From the NCBI GenBank assembly GCA_030220185.1, contig JASPKZ010001233.1:1-64000 (forward strand): a stretch of DNA of 64,000 nucleotides. The letters run 5' to 3'. The notes under the pieces are model-generated. The model did not search any database and was not told the origin of the DNA. It saw nothing but the letters and a program-made list of their open reading frames with translations. The DNA comes from Diploptera punctata (lineage: Eukaryota; Arthropoda; Insecta; Blattodea; Blaberidae). Numbering within the stretch: the stretch's first letter is position 1; each line of letters opens with the position of its first letter. A program made the position numbers and the translations under genes. Positions 10,201 to 19,334 of the stretch are shown piece by piece.

Positions 10201-11357
10201 AGATGACTATTCATCTGACATAAAAAATCTCCTATTACCTGATCACAGCGCAACCTACCAGGTCCAATTGTGGATCCAAACCATCCAGAGATCCACTCAA
10301 ACACACACACACAAATTTCATCAAAATCGGTCCGGTTGTTTAGGCAGTTTTTAATTTCAGATTTCAACTAAACTTCCACTTCTAATTGTCTGATTTTACT
10401 CACTTTTGGATAATATCTCTCTCGGTTTATTTTAATAGGATATACTGAATTTCATTGTGAAACATCGAAAACTGTGACCGTTAGAGTGATTTTTAAATTT
10501 TCACTTCAGGTAAAATCCTACACCTAATGGTTTTAGAGGGTCTAATTGTGAATCTAAGGCATCCAGGGATCCATTCAAACACACACAAAAAATTTAATCA
10601 AAATCGATCCAGTCATATGGGCATTTTTTTTAAATTTCGGACTCCAAGTAAACCCACACTTCTACTGGTCAAATTTTGCTGATTTTTGATAGTATATACC
10701 TCGGTTTATTTTAATAAGATATTCTGAGTTTGTTATGAAACATCAAAAATTGCGATCTCTACAGCGATTTTTAAATTTTTGTTTTTGGTCAACTTCTACA
10801 ACTAATGATTTTAGAACATAATAGATAACGGCTAAACACTCGCTGAATCTGAAACTCTGTATATACAAATTTTCACCAAGATCAGTTGGAACGGTTTAGA
10901 AGTCTATAAAGGACAGACAAACACACATACATTTATTTATATATATATATATATATAAATTATTATTATTTATTAATAAATTAAGAGTTAAATTAATTAT
11001 AATGAATAACTTACATATCTTAATCTCTCTTTTAATTTCACAAAGTGATAAATCTCGGTATGTGGTTACTTCAAAGTCAAGATTCTGAAGTGTGTTTGAG
11101 ATTCTTTCCACTTCAATATTTGAACATGGGCAATGGGTTGATTTTGTGATACATCTCTTATAATTTTGCTGATAAAATATGACTCCATAACCACGGAATG
11201 AATGATCCATATTATAATGATCTGTTTTATTAACAGTGTCTGTAGAAGTAGATGGTGTATCAATCCTTGATCTTTTAGTTGGTGAAGAATTATCTTGATC
11301 AAGTGGTTCTCTTCTGAGAGATGTGGTTCTCTTCTGAGAGTGAGACATTTTGGGCAT
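1076..11357 (-). CDS. Caspase B gene, first two coding exons (partial at left edge)
   Basis: A second caspase gene, head to tail downstream of caspase A. Two exons are in the window, 11015-11357 and 1076-1257, joined in phase 1 exactly as in caspase A; the second ends in phase 0, again as in A. The remaining exons with the catalytic Cys and p10 must lie left of base 1. Frames are intact. The short N-terminal segment of about 48 residues is Ser/Thr/Lys-rich with no CARD or DED. The S1-pocket residues differ from consensus: no Arg in the loop TKSTHCPCSN and Glu instead of Gln before the Cys exon, while the catalytic His is kept. This suggests altered specificity or a catalytically weak paralogue. 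The intron of about 9.8 kb is filled with repeats. Confidence 0.82.
1430..1659. repeat. Foldback element with Penelope-type terminal motif
   Basis: Two arms, about 1475-1545 and 1560-1650, are inverted copies of each other (tccagtcttctaattatat against attagaagactggatatga). The outer edge carries the atcattatgag/tttaattt motif found at many foldback ends here and at the end of the Penelope-like element at 47.2 kb. A non-LTR copy interrupts it on the right. Confidence 0.65.
1660..2124 (-). mobile_element. Non-LTR retrotransposon fragment, family D, 12-bp TSD
   Basis: Minus-strand C-terminal RT region matching the copy at 27720-28805 (thumb and YGSE-WTI block) with the same 3' tail of tgatga repeats. 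It is flanked by cattttgattta at 1648-1659 and 2125-2136, a 12-bp target-site duplication, so it inserted into the foldback. Stops and frameshifts make it dead. Confidence 0.75.
2137..2660 (-). mobile_element. Two-unit tandem array of tRNA-like element
   Basis: Two direct units about 300 bp apart. Each has a tRNA-like core (2157-2228 and 2456-2529, minus strand) with A box tagctcagtggcagagca and B box ggttcaaacc in the better copy, and then the shared flank with cttttaatgggaattt. The anticodon loop of the second unit is gtataaa (anticodon ATA). The acceptor stem is poor. Related to the arrays at 31.1, 39.9, 40.8 and 44.3 kb. Confidence 0.65.
2640..3470 (-). mobile_element. Non-LTR retrotransposon fragment, family A (RT domain)
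   Basis: Minus-strand RT pieces: NGLKQGDSLPPLLFNFVLEY, then VHTDDVVLLADSKEIL where YADD has decayed to HTDD, then KTKYMVTHRN and EFKYLGTITTNKND. This is the commonest non-LTR family in the window (copies near 12.6, 13.1, 26.8, 31.0/32.1, 36.1, 36.7, 56.4, 57.4 and 63.2 kb). Several frameshifts. Confidence 0.8.
3541..3698. mobile_element. Short foldback insertion with 16-bp TSD
   Basis: The target aatcataatatttatt is present at 3541-3556 and 3683-3698. The 126 bp between contain inverted copies of an AT-rich tail (taaaacgtagttttat / aactatgttttatttttat), the same tail that follows the hammerhead-like motif at 54.9 kb. It lies between the transposase stop and the left mariner ITR. Confidence 0.7.
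3742..4917 (-). pseudogene. mariner transposase, frameshifted
   Basis: DDD-family (D,D34D) transposase of a mariner element. N-terminal helix-turn-helix MADINVSFRQRAVIEFLVKE starts near 4912; a second HTH (NDIATKLAVGHSAVQEMIHS) follows, then the catalytic blocks: Asp in VTGDESWFHRYEP, Asp in LQHDNACPHTAR and the third Asp in PYSPNLAPSDYHLF, 34 residues on. The C-terminus is VQRNGDYVEK. The reading frame is broken near 4640-4720 and again near 4250-4260, so no full-length protein can be made. About 345 residues is normal for the family. Confidence 0.9.
5101..5436 (-). mobile_element. tRNA-derived SINE, family S1 (near full length)
   Basis: Minus strand: gtcccgtgccatagctgagtgg head, B box ggttcgagtcc, then the S1 body, ending in gccttctaggcctgtcgcgc. 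It lies beside the mariner right end. Confidence 0.85.
5440..6960. other. AT-rich intronic sequence of caspase B
   Basis: Mostly simple AT-rich DNA with stops in all frames. The segment 6490-6612 (gtggttaaaagtagtacc ... caagtttgtttacagtacaac) is a diverged direct copy of 9390-9510. No gene seen. Confidence 0.5.
6960..7135 (-). repeat. Repeat arm with hammerhead-like motif
   Basis: Minus strand reads aagtataaataccaggttcc, then ccactgaagatgcc. It is an inverted copy of 9285-9390. Inside, 7001-7045 (minus) has ctgaaga, a weak stem II, gaaatgtc and a 3-bp stem I (cca/tgg), the layout of a minimal hammerhead ribozyme. Confidence 0.5.
7297..7613 (+). mobile_element. Non-LTR fragment, family C (3' end)
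   Basis: 5'-truncated copy of the family at 22455-23368: SAEMRYLRRTAGYTLLDHKK, HMEPSENKISDYKSRWMQHW and the RRRPGRPLKRLLDGVSLEAK end with a tgatgata tail. Small deletions break the frame. Confidence 0.8.
7620..9312 (-). mobile_element. I/R1-like non-LTR retrotransposon remnant
   Basis: Minus strand. 9320-8770 holds WVQQIKYLRVRIKPNMKIDA, NWGYQAIKYVLYK, then ALLVIAEVFPIDLYIERR, typical of the region after the RT domain in I/R1-type elements. 8300-7900 holds a C-terminal segment with TGHSKFGHYLE and CICKNSSQAILHLLFECP, a Cys/His-rich end. The 3' end near 7690 has an att-rich (TAA-type) tail resembling the fragment at 63361. Interrupted by a tRNA-like element at 8319-8518. Degenerate. Confidence 0.65.
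8319..8518 (-). mobile_element. tRNA-like element, single unit, 12-bp TSD
   Basis: A 200-bp insertion bounded by aaataataggat at 8307-8318 and 8519-8530. The core 8353-8425 (minus) folds partly as a tRNA: anticodon stem ctgac/gtcag with loop gtgtaga (anticodon GTA), T arm with gggtttgaatcc. The core is framed by inverted ttttagaaagaaaaatta / taatttttctttctaaaa. Confidence 0.75.
9285..9510. repeat. Dispersed repeat, partner of 6490-7135
   Basis: 9285-9390 is an inverted copy of 7020-7130 (tataaataccaggttcc), and 9390-9510 is a direct copy of 6490-6612. The pair brackets the I/R1-like remnant. Confidence 0.6.
9540..9965. repeat. Foldback cluster with Penelope-type terminal motif
   Basis: Contains tatgaggtttaatttaagat near 9786 and its inverted copy atcttaaattaaacctcat near 9930, with inner arms tcacctcatatccagtcttc (9590) and gaagactggatatgacgtga (9893). 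Ends in ttttcctataaaagttc. Related to 1430-1659. Confidence 0.65.
10005..10935 (+). repeat. Dispersed repeat with internal tandem periods
   Basis: Starts tagccaacctggcagacgtt and ends near ggacagacaaacacacatac. Internal segments (cggtttattttaatagga, gtgatttttaaattttcact, ccattcaaacacacac) recur about every 250-280 bp. A second member lies at 34895-35860. No coding capacity. Confidence 0.6.
10936..10975. repeat. TA/TTA microsatellite
   Basis: Runs of tatata and ttatta just beyond the caspase B exon 1 donor. Confidence 0.7.
11015..11357 (-). CDS. Caspase B exon 1: N-terminal peptide and start of p20
   Basis: Starts MPKMSHSQKRTT at 11357; an alternative start is the second Met, three codons on. 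It runs through KRSRIDTPSTSTDT (basic, NLS-like) into YNMDHSFRGYGVIF, the first strand of p20, then NYKRCITKSTHCPCSN, and LQNLDFEVTTYRDL, and leaves in phase 1 at an atgtaagt donor. The loop that carries the P1-binding Arg in active caspases has Lys, His and Cys but no Arg. Near the start, a 20-bp unit (ctctcagaagagaaccac plus two bases) is directly repeated. Confidence 0.84.
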
Positions 11358-11479
11358 GTTAAATAGAGAAATCTACATTTCTTTTTTTATGAGGCATTCT
11401 ATTGAATCTTTTCAACTTGAATCCATTTTATACATACTAAAATTTATACTCTGTTACCGTAGTAATGATAACAATAATA

Positions 11480-11605
11480 TTATCAAGATAAATTAAAATG
11501 TTTCATACCTCTCCTCATAATTGATCTTCTAAGTAGATTGCGATTTCTTAAATTTATCTTAAATTAAATCTCATAGTGATTTATTCTTATAAAAGTTGCA
11601 GATAA
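11480..11605 (+). repeat. Foldback remnant with Penelope-type end
   Basis: Contains catacctctcctcataattg, a shortened centre, then ttaaattaaatctcatagtg and cttataaaagttg. It is upstream of the caspase B start codon. Confidence 0.55.
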
Positions 11606-11653
11606 TATTATTGTTTGTTAAAATTTGTTTGTTTACATTCAGTTGCATAGTTA

Positions 11654-11983
11654 TGTCCGCGCCGTAGCCAAGAAGTCTTGGCGCAGAGCTACGGGACTTG
11701 TGCTGGTTCGAGTCCCCATGGGGGAAGAAATTTTCTCATGGAATTTCGGTCAGTATGGTACCGGTGACCACCCACCTTGTGAGGCATTTGAGCAGCTACA
11801 ATTAGTAGCAACTCCAGGTTGAGAAGACCAGCTATAACGGCTGGGGGACCCGACATGCTGATCACATGTCACCCCTACACTGGCTAGATGATCGTCTACC
11901 CTGTGATTAACAGATGTGGATGTGAGTCCAGGAGCCAACTGGTAGACCAAGGGCCTTCTAAGCCTGCCGCAATTGGAGTTTTT
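11654..11983 (+). mobile_element. tRNA-derived SINE, family S1, with TSD
   Basis: Full-length copy: head gtccgcgccgtagccaagaa, B box ggttcgagtcc, body to ggccttctaagcctgccgc. Flanked by ttgcatagtta at about 11643-11653 and 11984-11994. Confidence 0.88.
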
Positions 11984-12059
11984 TTGCATAGTTACAGTTG
12001 TTATGTACTGGAGTTTATATATAATAACAAAATTAATTTGTAATCATGATAAAATTCAT

Positions 12060-12092
12060 CTGAAGAAGGTACAAAGTATTGAAACAGCTGTT
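12060..12092 (+). ncRNA. Hammerhead ribozyme-like motif
   Basis: Core ctgaaga at 12060-12066, one extra base, stem II ggtac/gtatt with loop aaa, gaaa at 12081-12084, loopless palindromic stem III acagctgt, then U at the cleavage position (GUU). Flanks aaattcat and acgaattt can form stem I with 7 of 8 pairs. Activity is inferred only. Confidence 0.5.
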
Positions 12093-12239
12093 ACGAATTT
12101 GTATTTTAATAAATATGGATATCATATAAAATTTTAAGTATTATTTTTATTTAATTAACATAATACTATGAAATTTTTTAAAATCATCTTAATATATTTT
12201 TCAAGATTAAAAATACTTCATACACCAGAAACTTGGACC

Positions 12240-12555
12240 ATGACACCAATGACATTAACAAATTGCAGGCTACAGAAATGAGATTTTAGAGATCAGTTAA
12301 GGGATGTACCAGGTTAGATAAATTAAAAAAATTGGATATTAGAAAATAATTAAATGTAATATTATTAGAGGAAAGGTTTCATCATTATAGAGATTAATGG
12401 ATTGAACACAGAAATAATGAGCTATAGTTGTATTCCTAGAAGAATTTTTTATTATAAACCTGAAGGAAGGAGGGATTTGGGAAGACCATGGAAACATTGG
12501 TTGGAGAATATGTAAAGCCGGAACAGGCTTAAGAGCCTAATCCTTGATTGTAGAA
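12240..12555 (+). mobile_element. Non-LTR retrotransposon C-terminal fragment
   Basis: Degenerate end of an RT: acagaaatgagatttttagag, later YYKPEGRRDLGRPWKHWLEN (Gly-Arg-Pro block). Several stops and frameshifts. Similar in type to the fragments at 49440 and 60860. Confidence 0.55.
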
Positions 12556-12599
12556 GAAGAAAAATAAGAAACCAAAACATAGACATAAATGAGAAACTA

Positions 12600-12955
12600 A
12601 CTAACTCACTGGTATTATCAAACCTATAGGTTCATGCCCATGTAGATATAAGCTCTCCATATATTCCCATCTTTCCCTGTATAATCTACTTCCACAAATC
12701 ATGGTTAATATTATTCACTCACCTCATTCTTGATCTACCTACTGGGCATTTTCCCTCTGGTTTTCCTATAAGAAGCTTCCATGCCCCCTTTTCATTCCCC
12801 ATTTGTGCCACATGTCCAGCCCATCATAGTTTACAAGACTTAACTGTTCTTATTATATCTGGTTTTTTAATCTGATCATGTAGCTCACTGTTATGTAGTC
12901 TTCTCCATTTGCCTGTCTGTTCATCTCTCTTTGTTCCAAAAATTTTCCTGAGCCC
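12600..12955 (-). mobile_element. Non-LTR fragment, family A (3' end)
   Basis: Minus-strand 3' end of family A beginning with the cactggtattatcaaacc tail boundary, then the PVGR and GHVAQMG blocks and GTKRDEQTGKWRRLHN. Faces the next copy head-on. Confidence 0.75.
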
Positions 12956-13059
12956 TGTGTTTGAGCCTTTGGCATGGATTCCCTGAAGTAGTCCCCGCTT
13001 GGAGAAATGAAATGGTAACTATTTTACTTACTGAAAATTTTACCCTAGTGGAACCCATG

Positions 13060-13803
13060 TCTGCATTTCTTGATGGTTGTATTTGCCGATAGCGAGGAGA
13101 TACTAAAGGCCAACATGCACACACTATTGAGTAACACTAAGAAATTAGGACTGGAAGTAAATATCAGTAAAACTAAATATATGGTCACACGTAGAAATTC
13201 ATTATATGATGGAAATGGACAGCTAATGACAAATGAGGGAAATTTTGAGGAAGTGGCTGAATTCAAATACCTAGGAACAATAATCACAAATAGGAATGAG
13301 ATGCTCAAAGAAATTAAACATAGGCTCAATTCTGGAAATGCATGCTATTATGCATTGCAGAGACTTTTGATATCCCAACTCCTTTCAAAAAATATTAAGC
13401 TGAAAATATATAAAATTATTATTCTACCAGTTATATTATATGGGTGAGAAACATGGACTCTTACTTTAAGGGAGGAAAGCAGATTACAAGTACTTGAGAA
13501 TAAAGTTCTTAGGAAAATTTTTGGACCAAAGAGAGATGAAGAGACAGGTGAATGGAGAAGACTACATAACAATGAACTACATGGTCTTTATAGGAAGCAT
13601 GGAAACTTCTTGTAGGAAAGCCAGAAGGAAAACGCCCAGTTGGTAGACCAAGAATGAGGTGGAAGAACAACATTAAGTATGATTTGAGGGAAGTAGATTA
13701 TACAGGGAATGATTGGAAAGCATTAGCTCAGGATAGGGATGTATGGAGAGCTTATGTCCGCACGGCCATGATCCTACGGGTTCGATAGTGCCAGTGAGTA
13801 AGT
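13060..13803 (+). mobile_element. Non-LTR fragment, family A (RT C-terminus)
   Basis: VVFADSEEILKANMHTLLSN (catalytic YADD decayed to FADS), KTKYMVTRRN, EFKYLGTIITNRNEM, then a stop at WTL (tgg-tga) and IFGPKRDEETGEW. A deletion joins LYRKH to GNFL. Tail is (agta)n. Confidence 0.82.
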
Positions 13804-14049
13804 AAGTAAGTATGTATTTTTACAGTGAAAGATCATCACTCTTTTACCCAATGTACTTTTTTCATCTGGCTAATTGCCTTCAACTTGTGTGGAATGGGTA
13901 AACCTTTAGATAGCAATTCTAGCACCGGCATAGCTCTCGGGATCATTTAAGTACACAAGCGATTCCACCACGACAAAGTAAAGATGCCATAAATGAGAAG
14001 CAGAATAACATTTCTTTAAGAACATTTAATTCAGACTATTTCTAACCAT

Positions 14050-14470
14050 ATACCATAACTTAAGAATGTTTTCTTCATCTTTCCTTATTATTCTATTTTG
14101 GGGTTGAGTCTTGGACATTCCATATCTCCCTGTTTCACTCCAATCTATTCTTCTTTTTTTCAAATCTTCATAACATTTTGCTCCCATCTGTATCTCAGGT
14201 GACCTCTTGGTCTCTTCCTTTGTATTCTATATTCTGTTGCCTGTGTTGGTAACTTCCCCATATCCATCCTTCTTGCATATGGCCTTACCATCTTATTCTA
14301 CTGTCTTCTCTTTCATTCCAAACTCTACCAAGATTCAAAGTTTCTAAATTTTATCATTCCTAGTTTTCCTAATGTACTTCTTAAATATTTCATCTCTACT
14401 TCCTATATTCTATTTAAATCTTTCTATGTTATAGTCCATGTTTCAGCTCCATAAAGTAATAATGGTTTAA
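14050..14470 (-). mobile_element. Non-LTR RT C-terminal fragment
   Basis: Minus strand decodes piecewise to a thumb and C-terminal region (EVEMKYLR, LGKLGMIKF, PYARRMDMGKLP, KRPRGHLRYRWEQNVMK). Degenerate; different from family A. Confidence 0.5.
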
Positions 14471-14859
14471 GGTTATTTTTTTTTTTTACAATTCAATGGT
14501 ATATCTTAATTCTATGGTAAATTTTTAATTAACTTTGTATTATTTTGCTTATTTCTGTTTTTTTTTATCAATTTCACTTCCTAGGTATTTAAACTCAACT
14601 TCTTTAAGATAGAGTACTCTAAATTCAATTTTTCATTTTTAAGAATACATCGTTGGCCTACAAGTGAAACACACTATTCCACTACTCCTCTAGTAGCTTC
14701 TGTAACAAGAAGACTTTAGTGGGAATAACACCACATTTATAGCCAGTGAAGCTTATTTTTGATCTTAATAAATTTATCACTTTTTAACCTCCTTATTGCT
14801 ATAAAATGTGAAATTTCATTTTTAAATGGTATATTTTATGTTATTAATTGCTAAAATTA

Positions 14860-15135
14860 TTAGAAACATAATGGAAGCAGAAGAAAACATAATTGAAAGA
14901 AATGAGGAGAGGGAATTAAAATGGTTAAGACTTATTTTAAGAATGGAAGATGAATGATGGCCAAAACAACTATATCAATGGCAACCGACCAGAAAGAAGA
15001 AAAAAGGAAGACTTAAAGTTAGCATGAAAGGAAAGCATGAGGACAGCAATGCAAGCAAGAGGGTTAAGCATTGAAGATGCCCAAGATCGTAGGCTTTGGA
15101 AGTTTGGCACAGAAATACAGCAGCAGCTGTAAAAG
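14860..15135 (+). mobile_element. Non-LTR RT C-terminal fragment
   Basis: EENIIERNEERELKWL, ILRMEDE, WPKQLYQWQPTRKKKKGRLK; typical wygH-RM/GRP region of non-LTR elements, with stops. Confidence 0.5.
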
Positions 15136-15479
15136 CTCGAAGATAGATAGAATTGCTAAGATTTACTATCTCTGTTATACATGAAGGTAAGATTACTGAG
15201 CCCTCAATTAATTCCGGAGTGCGCCAAGGATATATTTATCACTAACAATTTTCCATCCAAACTACACTCCCAGATTGGCCTAGAAGGGTAGCCTTACTGC
15301 AACAGTACACGACTGCATACGTAAATACATTCATCGCCTCAATTTTCTATCAACTCAATATGTACCCTCTGCAACACAATGGAAGATATGGACACTGATC
15401 ACATCTGAACTTATCCATCCCTAACAACCAGCAATTTTGTGGACAGATACTAGGAAGCCAGGGAAAAATATTAACCTTT

Positions 15480-16060
15480 TATAAATGGTTTCTTATTTCT
15501 ACAAATAAATAATATGATAATTAAATGTATTGAAGAATTTAAATATCTTGGATCTATAATAGATAAATCTGGTACTAGTGAATAAGATATTATTATCAGA
15601 GTAAATTGTGCAAGGAAAGCAATTAGATCCTTGAATGGTCTTTTATGGAATAGAAATTTGGCCAGAAAAACAAAAAAAAGAGATTATACAGACAATAATA
15701 GAAAGTATACTTACATATGGATCAGAAAGCTGGACAATAAATGAAAGGATGAAGAAAAGAATCTTGGCAACAGAAATGGATGGATTACAGAGAAGTATGA
15801 GAATATCCAGGCTACAACATATTCGAAATACATATATCAGACAAGAAATGGATGCACAAGAAACTGTTATCAAAAGACCAGTGGCCTAAACAGGTGTTAG
15901 ATTGGATGGTACCAGGCAGAAGGAAGAGGGGGAAAAGTAGAAGAACATGGTATGAGGGAATATATGATGCCATAATGAAGAGGGGTATGGAAGAAGGACA
16001 ATGGGAAGATAGGAATCTCTGGAAAGCAGGAATCAAGGGCAAACTGCTGTAAAGTGGAAA
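15480..16060 (+). mobile_element. Non-LTR fragment, family B
   Basis: Related to the copy at 16130-18050: ESILTYGSESWTINERMKKR, LATEMDGLQRSMRISRLQH, then in a second frame QVLDWMVPGRRKRGKSRRTW and RGMEEGQWEDRNLWKAG. 5'-truncated, frameshift near 15885. Confidence 0.75.
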
Positions 16061-16129
16061 GCCTGTATTAAGTTGAGTAAGTTATTGTTTGTTTTCTCCA
16101 GTCATTGTAGAAATATACTAATAATAATA

Positions 16130-18050
16130 AAAACTATTGCTGGAGTGAAGAAATTGACAAAGAAGTAAAAATAAAAAGAGATCTTTATCTAAAATGGCTT
16201 AATACTAAATCAATAGAGCACAAACTTAACCTTCGTAAACAACAAGCAAAAATAAGAAAAGGTATATCGGAATTAAAGAACAAATGCTGAGAAAATACAA
16301 GTCAAAAAATACAAAGGTACATTGGAGGAAAAAGAAAGAATATAAGAAAGAATGACAAAGAAGGATTTAATAAATACATTAATTTCCAAACTTGGGATAA
16401 ATACTTCAAAGAATTATTAACAGAAAACAGAGAGCAATATATAAACCCTATAGAGGAAGAATTTGATGCAGAACTAAAAGAAAATATAACCTAAACATAG
16501 AAACAGTGAAAGAAGCAGTAAAGTCATTAAAGAATAGAACGTCACCAGGAAAAGGAAATATTCCAGCTGAATTAATAAAACATGGAACAGATAAGTTGTT
16601 CAAATTATTGAGAAGTCTATTTGAAAAATGCATAAATGGAAAAGATATACCATCAGATTGGAAAATAGGATATATTTCAACCATACATAAAAAAGGAAAA
16701 AAAGATGAATGCAAAAACTATAGGGGAATTTCAGTCAATAGTACACTAAGTAGACTATATGGAAAGATAATCAAGTATTTCCTAAAAATTGAATACAAAG
16801 AGTTAGAACCAGAGGAACAGGCAGGATTTAGAGTGGGCAGATCAACAATAGACCACATTTTCAGCATACGACAGATTATAGAAAAGAAAACAATCAGAGC
16901 ACAACCGCTACATCTAGTATTTATAGATATAGAAAAAGCCTACGATAACATTCCTACATCAAAATTATGGAAAGTCTTAAAACTAAAAAAAATAAATCCA
17001 ACACTGATTGAAGCAATTCAAAAACTATATTCAGAATCATATGTGCAAGTAAAAATGGGAAAGTACTTGTCTAAAGGTTTTCAAACAAATAAAGGATTAC
17101 TACAGGGATGCTGTATATCTCCAACATTATATAAGATTTATGCTGAAAAAGCTATTGAAGAATGGAAAAAGAAATGTAAACTAATGGGAATACCACTAGA
17201 AGATAATTCAACAATATATACACTCCAGTTTGCAGATGACCAATTGACATTGGCTCAAGAATTTGAAGATATAGAATACCTCACTAGAAAATTAATACAA
17301 GAATATAGTTTATGGGGTTTAAAGATCAATATGGATAAATCTAGATATATGACAATAGGGGATCTTCCTCAAGATTTAATACTAGAAGAAAATTTAGGGA
17401 CAATTAAATACACTGAAAAATATAAGTATTTGGGAATTAAAATTACTAAAGATGGAAAACAAGAAACAGAGATAAGAAACAGGATCAATATAGGAAAGTA
17501 TGCTATATCTGCCCTAAATGGAATAGTGTGGGACAAATATATCTTCAAAGAACAAAAAAAACTATTTTTAATACAATAATCAGAAGCATTATTACCTATG
17601 GAGCTGATGTGTGGGCTTTAAATGCACAAATGAAAAAAAAATTACTCGCCACTGAAATGGACTACTGGAGACGTGCTGCAAGAATATCCAGGAAGGATAA
17701 AATCAGAAATTCATATATAAAAGAAAAAATGCAGGTACAATATCCAATATTAGATTTTATAAAGAAGAAACAATTAAATTGGTATGGACACATTAGAAGG
17801 ATGGAAGAAGGAAGACTACCTAAGATAATCATGGATTGGGTACCACAGGGAAGGAAAAAGAAGGGTAGACCAAATATTACGTGGATTCAGGGAATCAATG
17901 AAACTAAGAGGGAATGGGAAATAGAAGAAGATATATGGATGAACAGACAAGAATGGAAAAATGTGTTGAAACAAATGTATAGTTAACTGTGAACATGGGT
18001 ACCGAAAAAATGTATATTCATTGTAAAAGTCGGAATAATAAAAAAATTGT
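16130..18050 (+). mobile_element. Non-LTR retrotransposon, family B, long RT region
   Basis: The best-preserved non-LTR copy in the window. The RT ORF (16506-17579) shows finger and palm motifs in order: KNYRGISVNSTLSRLYGKII, EQAGFRVGRSTIDHI, LVFIDIEKAYDNIPTSKLW, GLLQGCCISPTLYKIY, the active site QFADDQLTLA, LKINMDKSRYM and YKYLGIKITKDG. A one-base frameshift near 17540-17575 moves it into 17528-17986 with TYGADVWALNAQMKKKLLAT and the ending HIRRMEEGRLPKIIMDWVPQ and GRKKKGRPN. The role in an intact element is target-primed reverse transcription of its own RNA. The endonuclease part is missing or degenerate upstream (16130-16500 has only short open pieces), so this copy is 5'-truncated and dead. 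An RTE-like or CR1/L2-like affiliation is possible; I cannot place it firmly. Confidence 0.88.
16506..17579 (+). pseudogene. Reverse transcriptase, family B non-LTR
   Basis: 357 codons from an internal Met to a stop caused by the frameshift in an A-run; it contains all RT motifs up to the thumb, with FADDQ at the catalytic position. The continuation is in the next frame at 17528-17986. Base composition is very A-rich (Lys, Ile, Asn), like the neighbouring repeats. Confidence 0.85.
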
Positions 18051-18389
18051 AGACTATTCCTACTTCAAGAAAACCTCAGTTCATTTCAAATATTCCTAAA
18101 ATTTCCAAACAAATAAAGCAGAATGGTCTAACAACATCAAAAGACAACCCTATCATAATTGTCAAACGCACTGCATTAAAATAAATAAATAAATTTTCCT
18201 CTTTTTAATGGATGATGTAATGAAGAAAGTCACAGAACAGAAGAAGAGAGGACTTCAATGGGAGTTAACTGAGAGACTGGAAATCAGGATTATGCAGACA
18301 ATATTTTTCTCCTGGTATAGAAGTGTGTCGATGTAGTGGAGAAGTTAAAATACCTTGAGTATGAAGATAAAAAAGGTTGGCTTCAAAGT

Positions 18390-18735
18390 TGTCTAATGTG
18401 CTGCATCTAACACTGAAGTTATTAGTAGTCTTGCTCTCCAATATTTTGAGGTCTTAGAATCTTCATGTTTGACAGTGATACAGTTGTTCAGATGACCTTC
18501 GTCCATTTCTTCATGTGGGTGATTGCATTTCACTGAAGGCAGAACATTGATTTTGTAAAGGTGTTTTGCCAGACAGTCATGGCCTATTGTCATTCTAAAA
18601 TGTGCTACTTCTATTTTTCTTGGTATGTCTGGTATACCAATATTTTTTATTAGGTATTCCCATTTTTTTTTGGCCACTGTTTGAAGTCTATCGTCATTCA
18701 TAATTTTGGATTTTAACTTTACATGGCATTTCACT
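18390..18735 (-). mobile_element. R1/I-like non-LTR C-terminal fragment
   Basis: Minus strand: VAHFRMTIGHDCLAKHLYKI, then CNHPHEEMDEGHLNNC and KYWRARLL. This TGHDCL plus CX2C...H...C ending is characteristic of the C-terminus of R1/jockey-type elements. No RT domain remains. Confidence 0.65.
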
Positions 18736-18825
18736 GAGGAGAGAGGTTTTTGGCCACTGTTTGAAGTCTATCGTCATTTATAATTTTGGATTTTAACTTT
18801 ACATGGCATTTCACTGAGGAGGAAG
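18664..18825. repeat. 80-bp direct duplication
   Basis: tttggccactgtttgaagtc through ctttacatggcatttcact occurs at 18669 and again 80 bp later with one mismatch seen. It is a local tandem duplication within the fragment above. Confidence 0.8.
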
Positions 18826-18904
18826 GTGTTGGTTTAGATCCAGGCAATTATTCAATACAAGATCTTTTTTTGGCGAGGAAATTGACTGTTTCATTACCGG
18901 CAAT

Positions 18905-19260
18905 CCCACAGTGGGAGGATACTCATTGGAGGACAACTTCTTTACCACAAAATTGAAAGTGAACTCACTGAAAACAAAGTTTATGAAAGTTAACACAAAG
19001 AATAGGAGCAATGTAAGGATAAACAGTGAAAAGATAGAGGTAAAAGATTTTACTTATTTTGGCAGTATTATATCTCAGGATAGGATAGCAATTACTGATG
19101 TAACATCAAGAATTCATAAGGCAAATGCAGTTTTTATCCAACTGTACCCTGAGGAAAGTAAACAGTATTGTATTTCAGGGTGGGATAGCAATTGCAGTAG
19201 AGCAACTCTAATATCTGGCAGCAAATCACATGACAGCTTTTGGTCAGCAGACTAGCTGCT
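18905..19260 (+). mobile_element. Non-LTR RT fragment
   Basis: NSLKTKFMKVNTKNRSN, VKDFTYFGSIISQD and DVTSRIHKANAVFIQL match the end of an RT palm and thumb. A related piece lies at 20430-20900. Truncated and mutated. Confidence 0.6.
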
Positions 19261-19334
19261 TCACTAACAGTGGTTGTCATCAAGGTTATGTGTCACACTT
19301 ACAATGTTACCATATTGCCAAGTCTACCCTTGTA

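Noticed and set aside
1076..11357. Caspase B exons as alternative exons of caspase A
   Set aside because: Caspase A has its own complete exon set upstream, and B has its own start codon and N-terminus.
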